Shown piece after piece: positions 9,540 to 21,341 of a stretch of DNA of 64,000 nucleotides. The DNA lies in NCBI RefSeq assembly GCF_029867415.1, contig NW_026705177.1:930001-994000 (forward strand), written 5' to 3'. Source of the stretch: Vicia villosa (taxonomy: Eukaryota > Streptophyta > Magnoliopsida > Fabales > Fabaceae). The notes under the pieces were generated by a model, which was not told the DNA's origin, ran no database searches, and saw only the letters and a list, made by a program, of their open reading frames with translations. Each line of letters begins with the position of its first letter. Within the stretch, counting starts at the first letter, position 1. Position numbers and translations under genes: made by a program.

Positions 9540-10428
9540 GGTTACTTGTTTTTTTTTAATAAGCATTATATGGTTACTTGTATGCCAATATTCTAGTAGC
9601 ATACGTGGTATTTGGGTGCCCTAGTGGTTGGTTTTGGTTGGTTTTATTAGCTAGTGAGCTAATTTTCAAATTTATAAATTTTTTGAATTAATTTAATAGG
9701 AGTTAATGGAATTTTTGGTTGGAAATTTAATTTGTAGTGGGTTATTTTTTATCTTTTAATTATTATTTAACAATTTAATAATTTAATTATTATTTGCCAA
9801 TTTAATAATTTAGTTAATTAGTGAGTTAGTTTACAATTTTTTTGAATTTTTGAATTTAATTATTATTTGCCAATTTAATAAAATAATATAATTAATTACT
9901 ATTAGTAGTTTTTATTTAATGTTTAACATTTTAACAATTTAATTATTATTTTCCAATTTAATAATATAATTAATTAATTATTATTAGCAGTGTCTTATTT
10001 TTTAGTGTGTAAGGTATGATTTATGGCAATAAAATAGATAATGCTAATAATTATTTAATTAATTAATTTATTATTAAATTTAATAATTGAAAATTTATTA
10101 TTTATTATATGTTTTGGCGGGGAAAATTGGTGGAAAGAAGTTGTAGGATTATAATTTAGTATGATATGATGATGTCTTTGCTAGTTGAAAAAATAAAACA
10201 CAATCCTTTTATCTTCTAGAAGCTAACTTTTTTATCACATCACATTTTTTCTCACATTTTAGAAATTAACTTTTACAAAGCATAAAGAATATGAAAATTA
10301 ATTTTCAAAAAACTCGAGTTGATATGATCTAAGAAAAATGGGGGATGCAAATAGAAATTTCTAACACACATGTGAAAGAATAAAAAAGCCCAATTGAGAA
10401 AGTGATATGAAAGCTGGGCCTGAAACTC

Positions 10429-10431
<3 letters not shown>
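8165..10431. other. AT-rich intergenic DNA, no gene seen
   Basis: No open frame with a recognisable product. A short hairpin with the stem CCGTGC/GCACGG lies at 8387-8403, of a kind common in plant repeats. The rest is A/T homopolymer-rich sequence with short direct repeats of AATTTAATAATTTAATTATT type at 9740-10100. Confidence 0.6.
9457..9537. repeat. (ATT)n microsatellite
   Basis: About 27 uninterrupted ATT trinucleotides. Confidence 0.97.

Positions 10432-10474
<43 letters not shown>
10432..10474. repeat. (CT)n microsatellite in the DRG leader
   Basis: About 21 CT dinucleotides starting 166 bp before the DRG start codon. CT tracts are frequent in plant 5' leaders and core promoters, so this one probably belongs to the transcription-start region of the gene. 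Confidence 0.95.
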
Positions 10475-10478
<4 letters not shown>

Positions 10479-10505
10479 GGCATCGTTTTGCGACTGTATT
10501 TTCCG

Positions 10506-10590
10506 GTGAGTTAGCTTCTCTTTGGGAAAAACACCCACCGGTGAGTTCATCTTTGTTGATTCACAATTTTCATCTTGTTGTTGATTGCAG
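10506..10590 (+). other. Probable 5'UTR intron of DRG
   Basis: A donor CCG|GTGAGTTAG at 10506 and an acceptor GATTGCAG|AGACAAAATG ending at 10590, eight bases before the start codon, enclose 85 bp. A second donor-like CCG|GTGAGTTCA at 10541 would make the intron only 50 bp, shorter than plant introns usually are. No transcript evidence is available here. Confidence 0.55.
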
Positions 10591-10597
10591 AGACAAA

Positions 10598-13500
10598 ATG
10601 GGTATCATTGAGAAGATCAAAGAAATTGAGTTCGAGATGGCTCGGACTCAGAAAAACAAAGCCACTGGTTCGTACTTCCCTTTCTCACTTTACTCAATTT
10701 CACTTGCTCTACAACTCCAAAAATGTTATCTTATTGTTAAACGTTCCTTCATTTTGGGTTATATACTAATTAATTAATTAATTAGGATCTGTTTGGATTA
10801 TCAGCTTTTTACAGTTTATAACACAGAAGTGCTTATGTATAAGCTATTTTTATAGGGAAAGATAAAATGAAGTTAAATTGTGTTCACTATAATTTATTTT
10901 CATGAACTATTTTGGGAAGTTGTGAAAATAAGCTGAAACGACGTTATGAACAATCATAAGCTTATTTTTGTAAGTTCTTCTAAAGAGTCTCATGTAATTG
11001 ATGGCATTAGATAAACTGAAATAAGTCGATCCAAACAGACCCTTAGTTGAGTATGAATTAATTTTTTGGCTCAATGTGCTTGGTATTGTTACTATTAATT
11101 TAATCTTTTTTTTTTTTACTGTCTATAATAGAGTATCATCTTGGGCAGCTCAAGGCTAAGATAGCAAAACTAAGGACACAGTTGTTGGAACCTCCAAAGG
11201 TATGACAAATCACCTCTTTTCTACAATTCTTTGTGATGACACAATTAAGGGTGATTAGAAGTGCTTTTTCGGGTAGTTTTGGCATGTTTGGATGTTGGAT
11301 TTTGGAAGAGAGAGAGGAGGGAGGACATGTTTTCATTTTTAAATAAAAAAAGATATAAATGTTTCTAAAAATATAGTAAGTGCAATTGAATTGTTGTGAG
11401 TAGCATCTATAATGCTAATCTTTCATTTTTTCTAAAATCACAAATATATACAAAAATATAAGTTAGCCTTCCAAACCTTCAAACCCAATACAACTTTAGG
11501 ATTCGAGTTCCGTCCTTTTCTTCCTAAGGTGATTGATTATATATGACTGTCTAATCATTAGGCTAAATAGCTTAAATGATTAGTGTGTGTTTTTCCTGAA
11601 AATGCAAAAATGCATGAGTTAGAATGAGTTTATGATTTTAGTATTAGGTGTTTGACATTTCCTTCGAGTATGATGCCTATTTCCCACTTTTTGCCTTGTC
11701 AGAACAATATTTCTGCAGACCCTAAACTTTTATTGCTCTAGTTTGTTGTACTTGTTTGAGCTACTTAAGAATATATCTCTTCTTATCGTGCTTCATTATC
11801 ATTACCATTCATATTTACATGAGAGAAAAACAACTGCCTATGGAGGGACGATTGCTTGATTTCCTCTGTTTATGGTCTTGGTTTACCGCCCTACCATAAT
11901 TGTTTTTAGCAAAGGATTTGTTTGCAATTCTTGTGTCAGTTTTTGTCTTCCCGTTTGAAGGCAGGCAACGCATTAATGTTCTGTTTGTGTGCGATCATAA
12001 TGTTTATGAATGGATTATGATGCCAGATTCTTTGATGAAAACTTCTTCCACTTATTTTTGGGGGTAATTCAACTGTCTTCTTGGCTTCCATCTTTGTGAA
12101 TAGCACATCAGCGAGCTGAAATGCTGTTTCTTTTTGTTCACTTCGGTTTTAATTTTCTTTAGGAGGATTTTTGTTCTTGTGGTTGTAATCCTTGTATTTG
12201 TCTGAATAAAGTATCATCCTACTACGATCTATTACAATTATTGATGTTAATGATTTCGGTTCTTAAGATTTCATGTCTCTTTTTCTTGATTTAACGGGCC
12301 TAGGTTTCTATATTAATGTCAGCCACAGTATGCTATCCTTCTCTACATATTTTTATAAGATGTGGTATCCTGTCATCAATTTATGTAATAGGGTTCTAGT
12401 GGTGGTGGAGATGGATTTGAAGTTACGAAGTTTGGCCATGGACGTGTTGCACTGATTGGGTTTCCAAGGTTTGCCTTCAAAATAATTATTTTCCTAGTTT
12501 ATGTGTTTTATTTACTATTACTATTAATTTCTAGATTAATTAATGTTGTATTGGGCTTCATTTCCTCAAATGTTTGTGTAATGTATGCACACTGCTCTAT
12601 TATACACATGCCTAGTTTTTTAATAGAAAATATAGAGCTAATCATGTTTCGCCTTTTCATTTGCCAGTGTGGGTAAGTCAACTCTTTTGACGCTATTAAC
12701 GGGCACTCACTCTGAAGCTGCATCTTATGAGTTTACAACTTTGACCTGCATTCCTGGGATTATACACTACAATGATACTAAGATTCAGTTGCTTGATCTT
12801 CCTGGAATTATCGAGGGTGCTTCTGAAGGCAAGGGACGTGGGAGACAGGTAAAACTAAAAATTCCCTGTTTCTAGCATTCCAGTAATAGCCAGCCTGTAG
12901 CGTATTTTTTGCATCTACGAATTGATATTCAGCTTCAATTCTGTTATTATAATATTTAATATACATCAGGAGTGAGTACCGACTAGACTATTATGCTTGA
13001 GTACTGACTAGAATATTATGCATGAGTACTGACTAGAATATTAATTTATGCTCGAGTACTGACTAGAATATTATGCTTGGCTCTTTTAACTTATTGCTTT
13101 GGGAAACATGGCTTTGTTATAAGAACAGTGAAAGAATTTTTGTTTTGTGAATGTTTTCTCAGGTTATTGCTGTTGCTAAATCCTCCGACATAGTATTGAT
13201 GGTTCTCGACGCCTCCAAAGTAAGTGCAATTTGGCATTTTCTAATGTATTCTTTTCACTCTTTATGATGCTAGTAACTTAGTATTGCTAGATGATAAAAT
13301 GGTATTTTGGCTGTTTCCGTAAATTACTATTCTGAGTTCTGACAATTGATAAGTTTATTACATATTCTTGGAGAGTGTTACTCATTAAACATTATTGTTA
13401 AAGACCTCCATCAAACCGGCTTTGGAAAAAACTGCTTTTTCATTGTCATAATGTGTGGTATCAGTTATCTTGCTTAAGATCGGGAGGGGATAGTAAGATC

Positions 13501-16500
13501 GTAAAACATAAGATCGTAACTAAGATAAGAAGATCCTACTCAATTATTTTTGTTAGCTCGAGAGTGGATAGAAAGATCGTAAAACATAAGATCGTTACAA
13601 AAATCGTAAGATAATACTAAAACATAAAATAATACTACATATTTAAAGTATTTCTACATGATATTTTCGTAGGCAAATGTATTCGTGGGAAATGAACGCC
13701 GGCGAATGATAACTGTTGCGCATCTGTATCTTGTCATCCTTCTCGGCATGTAATGGCGGTGGCCGGAAAATGGCCGATCGTGGCCGGAACTGGCCAAGAT
13801 TGCACATAATCAATGTTTTTACCATTTTTTTTACAATTTGACTATAACACGCGGTTCTACTTAAGATCTAGATCGTTAGGGGTGAGTGAGATCAAAAAAT
13901 CGTAAAATTTAAGATTTAAATCGAGATTTTGATAACCATGGGTATTTCTTTGTAAGTTAGTTTTGGCAAATAACGGCTATAGCGGTACTATAACGCTATT
14001 GTGTAGTGTAACAGAATTTGAACAAATTGTTATTGTTCCGTAATACACTAGTATTTAATACAAACTACAACGTGTTGTCAAATAGTGGCTATAACAGCAC
14101 TATTACCCTATAGCATGGCAGAATTTGAACAAACCGCTATATGATGCAAGATTAACAAACTGTTGTAAATCTAAGTCACTTTCATAACTCTTTTATCTGA
14201 TTATGTAAGGTTGTCTTATTGTTGGATAATGATTCTAACTTCTTGCTCCACTTGATAAGCAATGAATTTGAGTTCAACATATTTTGTTTTCTCCCTTTCA
14301 TTTCAGTCCTTTAATTACTTGCACTGTTTTAGGCCTCCCACCATCCAAAGAATACACTGCTACTATACCATAATGCTTGTGCATCTGCTCTTTCTTTTGG
14401 AATTGGATTAACTATTTGTGGCTTATATATATTTTTTAATACCTAAACTTCCAATTTTCTTGCCACGACCTTTTTAAATGTGTCAGAGTGAGGGTCATAG
14501 GCAAATATTGACTAAGGAGCTGGAAGCTGTCGGCTTGCGGCTAAACAAGAGACCACCTCAGGTAAGTTTGTGTATGAAAGGATATTTTAGATACATGACA
14601 TACAACCTATTTATATATATTTTTATTTGCATTCTTGTTGGGTTTATACATTGTTTATGATTAATAATTTGAAACTTTATATTTCTTTGCAGATATATTT
14701 TAAGAAGAAAAAGACAGGGGGCATTTCATTCAACAGCACTATGCCTTTAACTCATGTGGATGAGAAGCTTTGTTATCAGATTCTACACGAGTACAAAATT
14801 CACAATGCAGAGGTATCTAGCAAGCTTTAAAGTGTTGTCAGTTGTAATTCAGTTATATGTACCTGTCGTTATGAGATGTTATAATTGTGCTGTTGTAGCA
14901 ACCATCACAAATGTTAAATTTGCTTTTTACTATTGCACAGTATGTTTAACCATGACTAGCTGGTGATGTGAGCATGCTGTGTTTTCCTTTAGGCCGCCTC
15001 TGTTAAAACCTTGAGCTATTAAGTAGAAGCCCAAGAAATATTTTAAATCTCTTATATAATTTCTATAGCTCCTCCTTTCGCACAATGATCCTGTTTTATC
15101 CGTACAGAAACAAACCTGTAAGGTGGGAATGTCACTCTTTATAAACTATTTTCAAACCACATATCTTTTTCATTGTGGGAATTAGGATTTTCCCATTACT
15201 CTCCCTCACGCTCAACACTATTTGGTTTGGTGGGTTGATAATTTGGCGAGTGTCCCGAATTTAAAGTTTCTGACTAGATCCACTCCCCTAAATGCTGAAA
15301 CTCTTTGGTGGAGACTAAAGAATGATTTTATATCACACAACCGTGATATCAATGAATGTTTTTCATATGTACATTGCCTAACTTACCCTCTATGACTAGT
15401 AAATTGATCCTTTGGAAATACAAAAAGTTGAATTGAAGGAAAGGTATTTTAGAGTTTTTTTTAACAGCTTAGAAATATTGAATATGAGAGAAGTAGTTAA
15501 GATTTTTTTATATTTCATTCCATAAAGCACGAGATAAAATTTGCTTAAAATTTATTGCAGAGAGAGTACTTGATATTACTTGTTCCTTTTCAGTTTTCAT
15601 CAATCTTTTTCCAAGTAGACGCCAAATTTTTATATTTTTCATTCCATAAAGCACGAGATAAAATTTGCTTAAAATTTATTGCAGAGAGAGTACTTGATAT
15701 CACTTGTTCCTTTTCAGTTTTCATCAATCTTTTTCCAAGTAGACGCCAAATTATTATATTGATGAAAACTGTGATTATGAAGAGCAGCTGACTCTTTGTA
15801 TAATGTAGAAGTGTTGAGTTTAACCTGTAATTGTTTTTTTTTTGTTGCCAGTGATAGAACCATTCCATATTGATGAATTATGTAATTTTCTTTGCTACAT
15901 TTATCATATTACAACAGTTGTTTTATTTTTCCCCCTTCTGTAATTTTCCTATATGAAGGAGACAGCTGACAACTTCAATTTTCAGATCCTTTTCCGTGAG
16001 GATGCGACAGTGGATGATTTCATAGATGTCATTGAAGGAAACCGTAAATACATGAAGTGTGTATATGTCTACAACAAGATAGATGTTGTTGGTATTGATG
16101 ATGTGGACAGATTATCCCGTCAACCTAATTCTGTTGTCATTAGCTGTAATTTGAAGGTAACTGCATATTTCAGTGTCAAAAAAAGAATACAAGATACAAT
16201 AAAGTTTTACCAATTAATTCTTTTTAACATTATAGAAATTATAGTGCATGAAGCATATTTTTTTCCATCTTTTTTGTATGTTGGTAACACAAGTTTTTTT
16301 TCTTTTTTTGTAAACAGCTGAATTTAGACAGACTACTTTCAAGGATGTGGGATGAAATGGGTTTGGTCAGAGTTTATACAAAACCACAAGGCCAGCAGCC
16401 TGATTTCGGTGATCCAGTGGTTCTTTCAGCTGTATGTTGCATTATGATTATTGTTATTATGAACACACACACACACACACACACACTGCTCCTTATTCTA

Positions 16501-17277
16501 TTTACTTAGAAAACCTTTGGTTGCTTTTTGTTTTAAGGACTGTTTGTATTGCGACTTAGTTGAGTTTATCTACTGACATAAGCTCTTGTGAGACTATTTG
16601 AGAGTTTATGGAAACAACTTATAACATGTCCATAAGCTGTTTTTCAGTTTATTCATAAGCTCTCCACGATAGCTTATATGGAAATAACTTACACATAAGC
16701 ACTGACTGATATGATAAGTGTTTATGCTATAACCGTTTTTAATTAAGTTGTATATCCAAAACAGAACTTTAATCTTCTAATCCTTCACTTTCTCTCCCAT
16801 ATTGTTTTAGGATAGAGGTGGCTGCAGTGTAGAAGACTTCTGCAACCACATACATAGAAGTTTGGTGAAGGATGTGAAGTATGTTCTGGTGTGGGGTATA
16901 AGTGCTAGGCACTATCCACAACATTGTGGCCTTAGTCACGTTCTTCGTGATGAAGATGTTGTTCAGATTGTTAAGAAAAAGGTTAGAAATCCACCCTTCA
17001 CCTTGTTTTTTTTCCGTGTTGTTAAGTAGCAACTATTGTTCAAATTCTATGTTCTTGACTTGTTACTTGCTGAACACGTGTATATATGAATATACAGGAG
17101 TGTTGTTAAGTAACAACTATTGTTCAAATTCTATGTTCTTGACTTGTTACTTGCTGAACACGTGTATATATGAATATACAGGAAACAGACGAGGGAGGAA
17201 GGGGTCGTTTCAAGTCACATTCCGATGCACCTGCTCGGATATCAGACAGACAAAAGAAGGCTCCACTTAAACAATAA
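10598..17277 (+). CDS. DRG: Developmentally regulated GTP-binding protein (DRG2-type)
   Basis: Complete gene of 11 coding exons: 10598-10667, 11132-11199, 12392-12468, 12668-12848, 13163-13219, 14487-14561, 14693-14812, 15986-16156, 16318-16431, 16811-16981, 17182-17277. All introns are GT-AG and phases agree; the product is 399 aa. It is an Obg-related GTPase of the DRG/RBG family. Family members bind GTP/GDP, associate with ribosomes and partner with DFRP-type zinc-finger proteins; pea DRG has been studied at protein level. Visible motifs: N-terminal helix ending [14 protein letters not shown]-loop GFPSVGKST (69-77), G2 region in FTTLTC, G3 DLPG (115-118), NKID (246-249), SCNLK at the end of exon 8, and a C-terminal TGS domain (about 290-368) ending in DVVQIVKKK, then a basic tail rich in G, R and K. 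Plant numbering (DRG1/2/3) is inconsistent, so I give no number. Introns 1, 5, 7, 9 and 10 hold MITEs, tandem duplications or microsatellites. Confidence 0.96.
10785..11042. mobile_element. MITE in DRG intron 1
   Basis: 258 bp with terminal inverted repeats GGATCTGTTTGGAT and ATCCAAACAGACCC, flanked by TTA at 10782-10784 and 11043-11045. The interior is AT-rich with TTATAAGCT-like inverted pieces. A TTA target duplication points to the PIF/Harbinger (Tourist) group, although these short ends alone do not prove it. Confidence 0.75.
13480..14150. repeat. Repeat patch in DRG intron 5
   Basis: 13480-13620 repeats AAGATCGTAA(A/C) several times, and related words recur at 13860-13925. Between them lies a GC-richer piece with GGCCGGAA. 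At 13970-14150 two related copies of CTATAGCG...GCAGAATTTGAACAAA occur about 110 bp apart. These look like old element fragments; I cannot assign a family. Confidence 0.5.
15504..15751. repeat. 124-bp tandem duplication in DRG intron 7
   Basis: Two adjacent copies, nearly identical, beginning near TATTTCATTCCATAAAGCAC and ending AGTAGACGCCAAAT; period 124 bp. Each copy contains TTCCTTTTCAG, a polypyrimidine-AG that could act as a cryptic acceptor. The real acceptor is downstream at 15985. Confidence 0.9.
16463..16486. repeat. (AC)n microsatellite in DRG intron 9
   Basis: About 12 AC dinucleotides shortly after the exon 9 donor. Confidence 0.95.
16535..16766. mobile_element. MITE-like element in DRG intron 9
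   Basis: Starts near AAGGACTGTTTG and ends near TATCCAAAACAGAAC. The interior carries the inverted words CATAAGCT/AGCTTATG typical of a very common legume MITE. The ends are imperfect inverted repeats and I could not settle a target duplication. Confidence 0.65.
17016..17183. repeat. 84-bp tandem duplication that doubles the DRG exon 11 acceptor
   Basis: Two copies, 17016-17099 and 17100-17183, differ by one or two bases (AAGTAGCAAC versus AAGTAACAAC). Each ends in ATGAATATACAG|GA, so identical 3' splice sites stand at 17097 and 17181. Use of the upstream site would add GAG TGT TGT TAA, a stop right after residue 371, and remove the last 31 residues. The downstream site gives the conserved C-terminus. 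Confidence 0.9.
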
Positions 17278-19606
17278 TTATATGACGCCAAGCCTATGAT
17301 TTCAATGGATTGGTATGTGAATGGAATGAAAGAGTGGATGTTGATGGTATATCCAGAAGCAAAAGTAGTACTTTTTTGGTTCCTCTTCCCAAATAGGATT
17401 GAACGTTCCTCCTTTTTGCACTTTACAAAGTGGAGCACCTATGTTTTCATCACCCATATGTTGTAACTTTTTTATCCTTTCAACAATAGCTTTTATGAAT
17501 CTATGGAGTCTGCACAATGAGTTGAGAAATAGAAAGCAAAGGGAACATGAACCGCATCTTGAATATTTTCGCAGTCATTATTTATGATTGCATATAATAC
17601 CTATATGTCCTGATAGTGTGCCTTTGAGGATGAATCATCATACTACTAGAGTTGAAGCTTTAAAGAGCCAATGAAGTGTTTCGGTTTGAGCAAATGAGTG
17701 ATATAATCAAGAAATTTTTGTATTTTATAGAGAAATGAGTTTTGTTTATTCAAGAATTTAACTTAAAGATGAAGAAATAATTTAAACCAACATACAAATC
17801 ATTTGACAATAGAGTCCAACATGAGTACTAAAATATAGATGTAAATCAAAACTCATTAAATAAGTATTGGTTTATATATGAAGCTCACTTTCTATAGAAT
17901 CAAAATCTTTTTTAAACTAGAAGTCCTTTTCCATATGAAGCTCACTTTCTTTTTCTTTTTTTAACTCTATGTAAAGCTCTGTCCTACAAAATGTGTGAGT
18001 GGATGGATCCTAGGCTCAAGCAATAATAAAGACCTGACTAAGAAAATCATATCCTCATCCTACAAAAAGTCAATTATTGCAACTTTTCATGGTTAGGCAA
18101 AATGTCACCTTCCATTCTTTTATTCTCTCAGTCATTGTCATGTCTATTAAGTTGTGTAACACACAAAACCAATTATTGTTCATGTTAGGTTTATGTCTAA
18201 CTTTGTAACCAAATAAACTAGTAACAAGTGTTGGTCTCTAAAACTATGGTCGATTTCTTTCTAGCACACAAGAATCACAAACAAACATAAACAATCATAT
18301 AACTTGTTCGGTTACATGATAATTTAATTTAACTCAGTCTCTCTGCTACATGTAGTAGCTTCTTCAAAACCAATTCCATGTCCAATCTTAAAGTCGACCA
18401 AAGACACTGATAGTCTTTGGTTGATATTCTTTCTATTTCGCACTTGTATCAAAACACACGCTAATTTTTTTTCTCATGAATCATAATTATTGACAACTTA
18501 AATCCAAGTCTCTAAATAATGACTTAATTTTCTATAATCTCCTTTCACTAAGTTCTGTTTGAACGAATAATTGAATTAAGAGCTTATGTATAAATAATTA
18601 AAGATGAAATAAGTTGAACTACTTTCAAGCAAGTTATACGTCGTTTTTATAAACTATCTTAAAAAGGTTTGTACAAATAAACCGAAGACATCTTACAAAC
18701 ATGTCATAAACTATTTTCGTAAGTTCTTTCAAACCGTTATACAAATACTTATATCAACCGATAAATCAATTCAAACAGACTTTTGACAATCAAACTACTT
18801 TTCATCTGGTCTACTTGCCTCTATGGATTTACCTCCACATATATTCAAATCATAAGATGAGATTCTATCAAACCAATGGAAAACTTTGCAGAATCTTTAG
18901 CCAAACCTTATCCCAAAAAATTCTACTATAATGAAGAAAACCATCACAAAAAGTCATTATGTGACATTATTGAACTTGTCAGAATGATAAAAGACCAACA
19001 TATTATAGCCTCCCTGGTTTTTTCATCCTAGCAGTAAATGTTGGTTAAAGACCACAATCATCAATAAATGATAACATTTATTAAAAAAGCAAGTAGAAGT
19101 TATTGGATCTCAATCTAACACAAAATCACAAAATCAAAAGGTAAGAAATGGAAATTGCGTTGAGAATTCGAGAGAATCCACATTCGAATCCCGGTTGAAA
19201 CAATCATTGGTCAGACTTTACTTATTTCCGACTAAACTTTGGATTACCAGGACCCTTTTCCGAGAAACTAAACAATCTAGAAATTACCTCTAAATATCAG
19301 CAAGATCTAAGAAGTACAAACATGAAAATTTGATTAACTTGTCCATGAGAACATGTTTCATTTCATGAATCTAACAGTGTTACAGAAAATCACAACTGTG
19401 AAGTCCTCAAATCGATGCTACATTAATTAAATTATCAACTAAAGCTATGAGCCTTTTTAAACATAAAACCAATACGAAAGCAATTCGCGCAGAAGAAACC
19501 TCGGAGGAGTTACACATAGTCTCACCAGAAAAACTCATTCATTCATTCAAGCATCAGAATAAACTTCTTCATTTCACCGTCTCACGAAACCTCAAATCTC
19601 AACCCA
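17278..19606. other. DRG 3' region and intergenic DNA
   Basis: No further coding sequence recognised. The first few hundred bases are probably the DRG 3'UTR. 19380-19606 is probably the 3'UTR of the convergent EFL3-like gene. The two genes converge, with about 2.3 kb between their stop codons. Confidence 0.6.
18553..18780. mobile_element. Decayed MITE related to the DRG-intron MITEs
   Basis: Begins TTCTGTTTGAACGAATAATT and ends AATCAATTCAAACAGAC, with interior AGAGCTTATGTATAA and CATAAACTATTTTCGTAAG. The ends match the CTGTTTGGA...TCCAAACAG family seen at 10785 and 16535 but are more diverged. Confidence 0.5.
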
Positions 19607-19951
19607 TTAACTCGATCTAATTCTCTTCTGGTTGACTTTTCCATCAGATTTTAGAGTTCCACTCGAATCCCCTTCAGACGAAGCTTCTTGTGACTTGGTA
19701 AAAGAACTGGAAAGATCCGCATAAAGATCAACCACTCTTCTGATATTGCTATTGAGCTCTCTAATCAAACCGACGTTTCGGCTCAGGTTATCAGGCATCC
19801 TAGACTCATGATTTTGGTTTATCTCATTGATTAAAAGCCGGTTTTGATTCAAAATATCTTGTGCCTGCAATAAACTCTTCTGAAACACCTGTAAAAGCCT
19901 ACTATCTACTTGACTCGTATCGCCTAGTTCTCCGAATATATCACCTTCCAT
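19607..19951 (-). CDS. ELF4-like protein (EFL3-type)
   Basis: 114 aa in one coding exon. The body has the ELF4 domain: LLQVFQKSLLQAQDILNQNR, then LLINEINQNHESRMPDNLSR, NVGLIRELNSNIRRVVDLYADLS, with a Ser/Glu-rich tail and GTLKSDGK near the end. ELF4 itself is a small helical component of the plant circadian evening complex with ELF3 and LUX; ELF4-like members of this clade (start MEGD, ending around GTLKSDGK.NQKR) are related, but their roles are less certain. The start at 19951 is chosen because MEGDIFGELGD matches the EFL3 N-terminus and no upstream in-frame extension is needed. It is distinct from pea DIE NEUTRALIS, the ELF4 orthologue, as far as I can tell from sequence style. A 5'UTR intron lies just upstream. 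Confidence 0.9.
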   Translation of the reverse strand: MEGDIFGELGDTSQVDSRLLQVFQKSLLQAQDILNQNRLLINEINQNHESRMPDNLSRNVGLIRELNSNIRRVVDLYADLSSSFTKSQEASSEGDSSGTLKSDGKVNQKRIRSS

Positions 19952-19989
19952 TTTTCAATCACACTTTAGAATTCAATCAACAAATAATC

Positions 19990-20657
19990 CTGCAAAAAAA
20001 AAAAGTAATAACAACAAAACAACAAATCATGATCAATAAGAAAAAGAAAACAAGACAAAAGTGATGACAATTATATACAAAAATATAAATCAGAAACTAA
20101 CTGAATAAGATGCTTGATCTATCAGATTAAAGCAGATATGAAAAGCAAAAATCAAAAGATGAAACATGTTTTTTGGGAAGCAAAATCAAAAACACATGCT
20201 TTTACCATATTCTTTCCTCTATCTACCAAGCAACCAAACAAAAGGTACTAAGGGTTTGATTTGCATAAGATTCTCAAAGAAATCACAAGCTAGAAATGAT
20301 TTTTCTTTCACTGACTTAAAGTAAGACCCTTTTCAACAAGAAAGAACCTTTTTTTCCTTTTACTGTTACCAATGAAATCAAGATGGAATGGAGCAGAAAA
20401 CAGTGACACAAAAAAAACACAAAAAGCACAAAACAACAATAGTGAGAATCCCAAAAGCCTAGTCAATCAATACCATATAAAAATCTTAACTTCCAATAAA
20501 AATAAGACAAACCCATTAATAAAAATTATACCTTTTTATTGTCCCAAAAAAATAATAAAACATGGGTTCAATTTTGCAATAGACAAACAAACCCAACAAA
20601 CCCATCAAACCCATGAAACCCAGAAGACATTATTGAATGATTGTTATGTTATCTTAC
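19990..20657 (-). other. Probable 5'UTR intron of the EFL3-like gene
   Basis: On the minus strand the donor CAAG|GTAAGATAAC sits at 20657 and the acceptor TTTTTTGCAG|GATTATTTG at 19990, 38 bases before the start codon. Length is 668 bp. The first, non-coding exon would run upstream of 20658 through a purine-rich leader to about 20780. Confidence 0.7.
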
Positions 20658-20779
20658 CTTGACAGAGTGAAGAATCCAAATGGGGTATCTGATGTTGAAA
20701 AAAAAGAAGAGAATTTTAAGGTAAAAAAGAGATTTTTATGGAGAGAAAACTAGGGGAAAAAGAGAGAATGGAATATGGA

Positions 20780-21341
20780 AGAAGACCCTGAAATCATGGT
20801 GAAAGAAACAACAGGAAGAGATGGTGATGATGATGATAGTACATGATATGATATATGTGATGAGTTTGTGAAAACCTCGTTTGTATCAGACGCAGGTTAT
20901 ATGCAGTTGTGTTGTGGGCACAGCACAGACAGAATACATGACAGACAGATTCATTCTATAATGCAAGTTGCCCACATTCAATTTCAAGACCAACACCATT
21001 TATGTCATTTTACATTTGTTGTTGTTGTTATTGTTGGGATTTGGATTCCTAGAATTAAATATGTTATACATTTATTAATTGATTTTTATTTTGTGATTAC
21101 ATCAATTTTTGGGATTAATTTCAAAAAAAGTGATGGCAAACACTTGATCAATGTCCATATGAAGTTTTGAAAAACTATCTTATGTGATTCAATGAAGATA
21201 TTATTAGGGTTTTTAATCCAAACTAGAAAATGTTTGTGAGAGTATTTTTAAATAGACTAAATTTTAATAGGTCGAGCATTTTAATGAATCCTTTAAGTAG
21301 AAAGTGTTTATTATGATGGAAGAAGTTTTAAAAGAGACGTA
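20780..21341. other. Upstream region of the EFL3-like gene, no other gene seen
   Basis: Expected promoter of the minus-strand gene. I see no second gene. I do not assign specific promoter elements. Confidence 0.4.

Noticed and set aside
10329..10550. Minus-strand ORF across the CT tract
   Set aside because: Its core is an artificial RERERE run from the microsatellite, antisense to the DRG leader.
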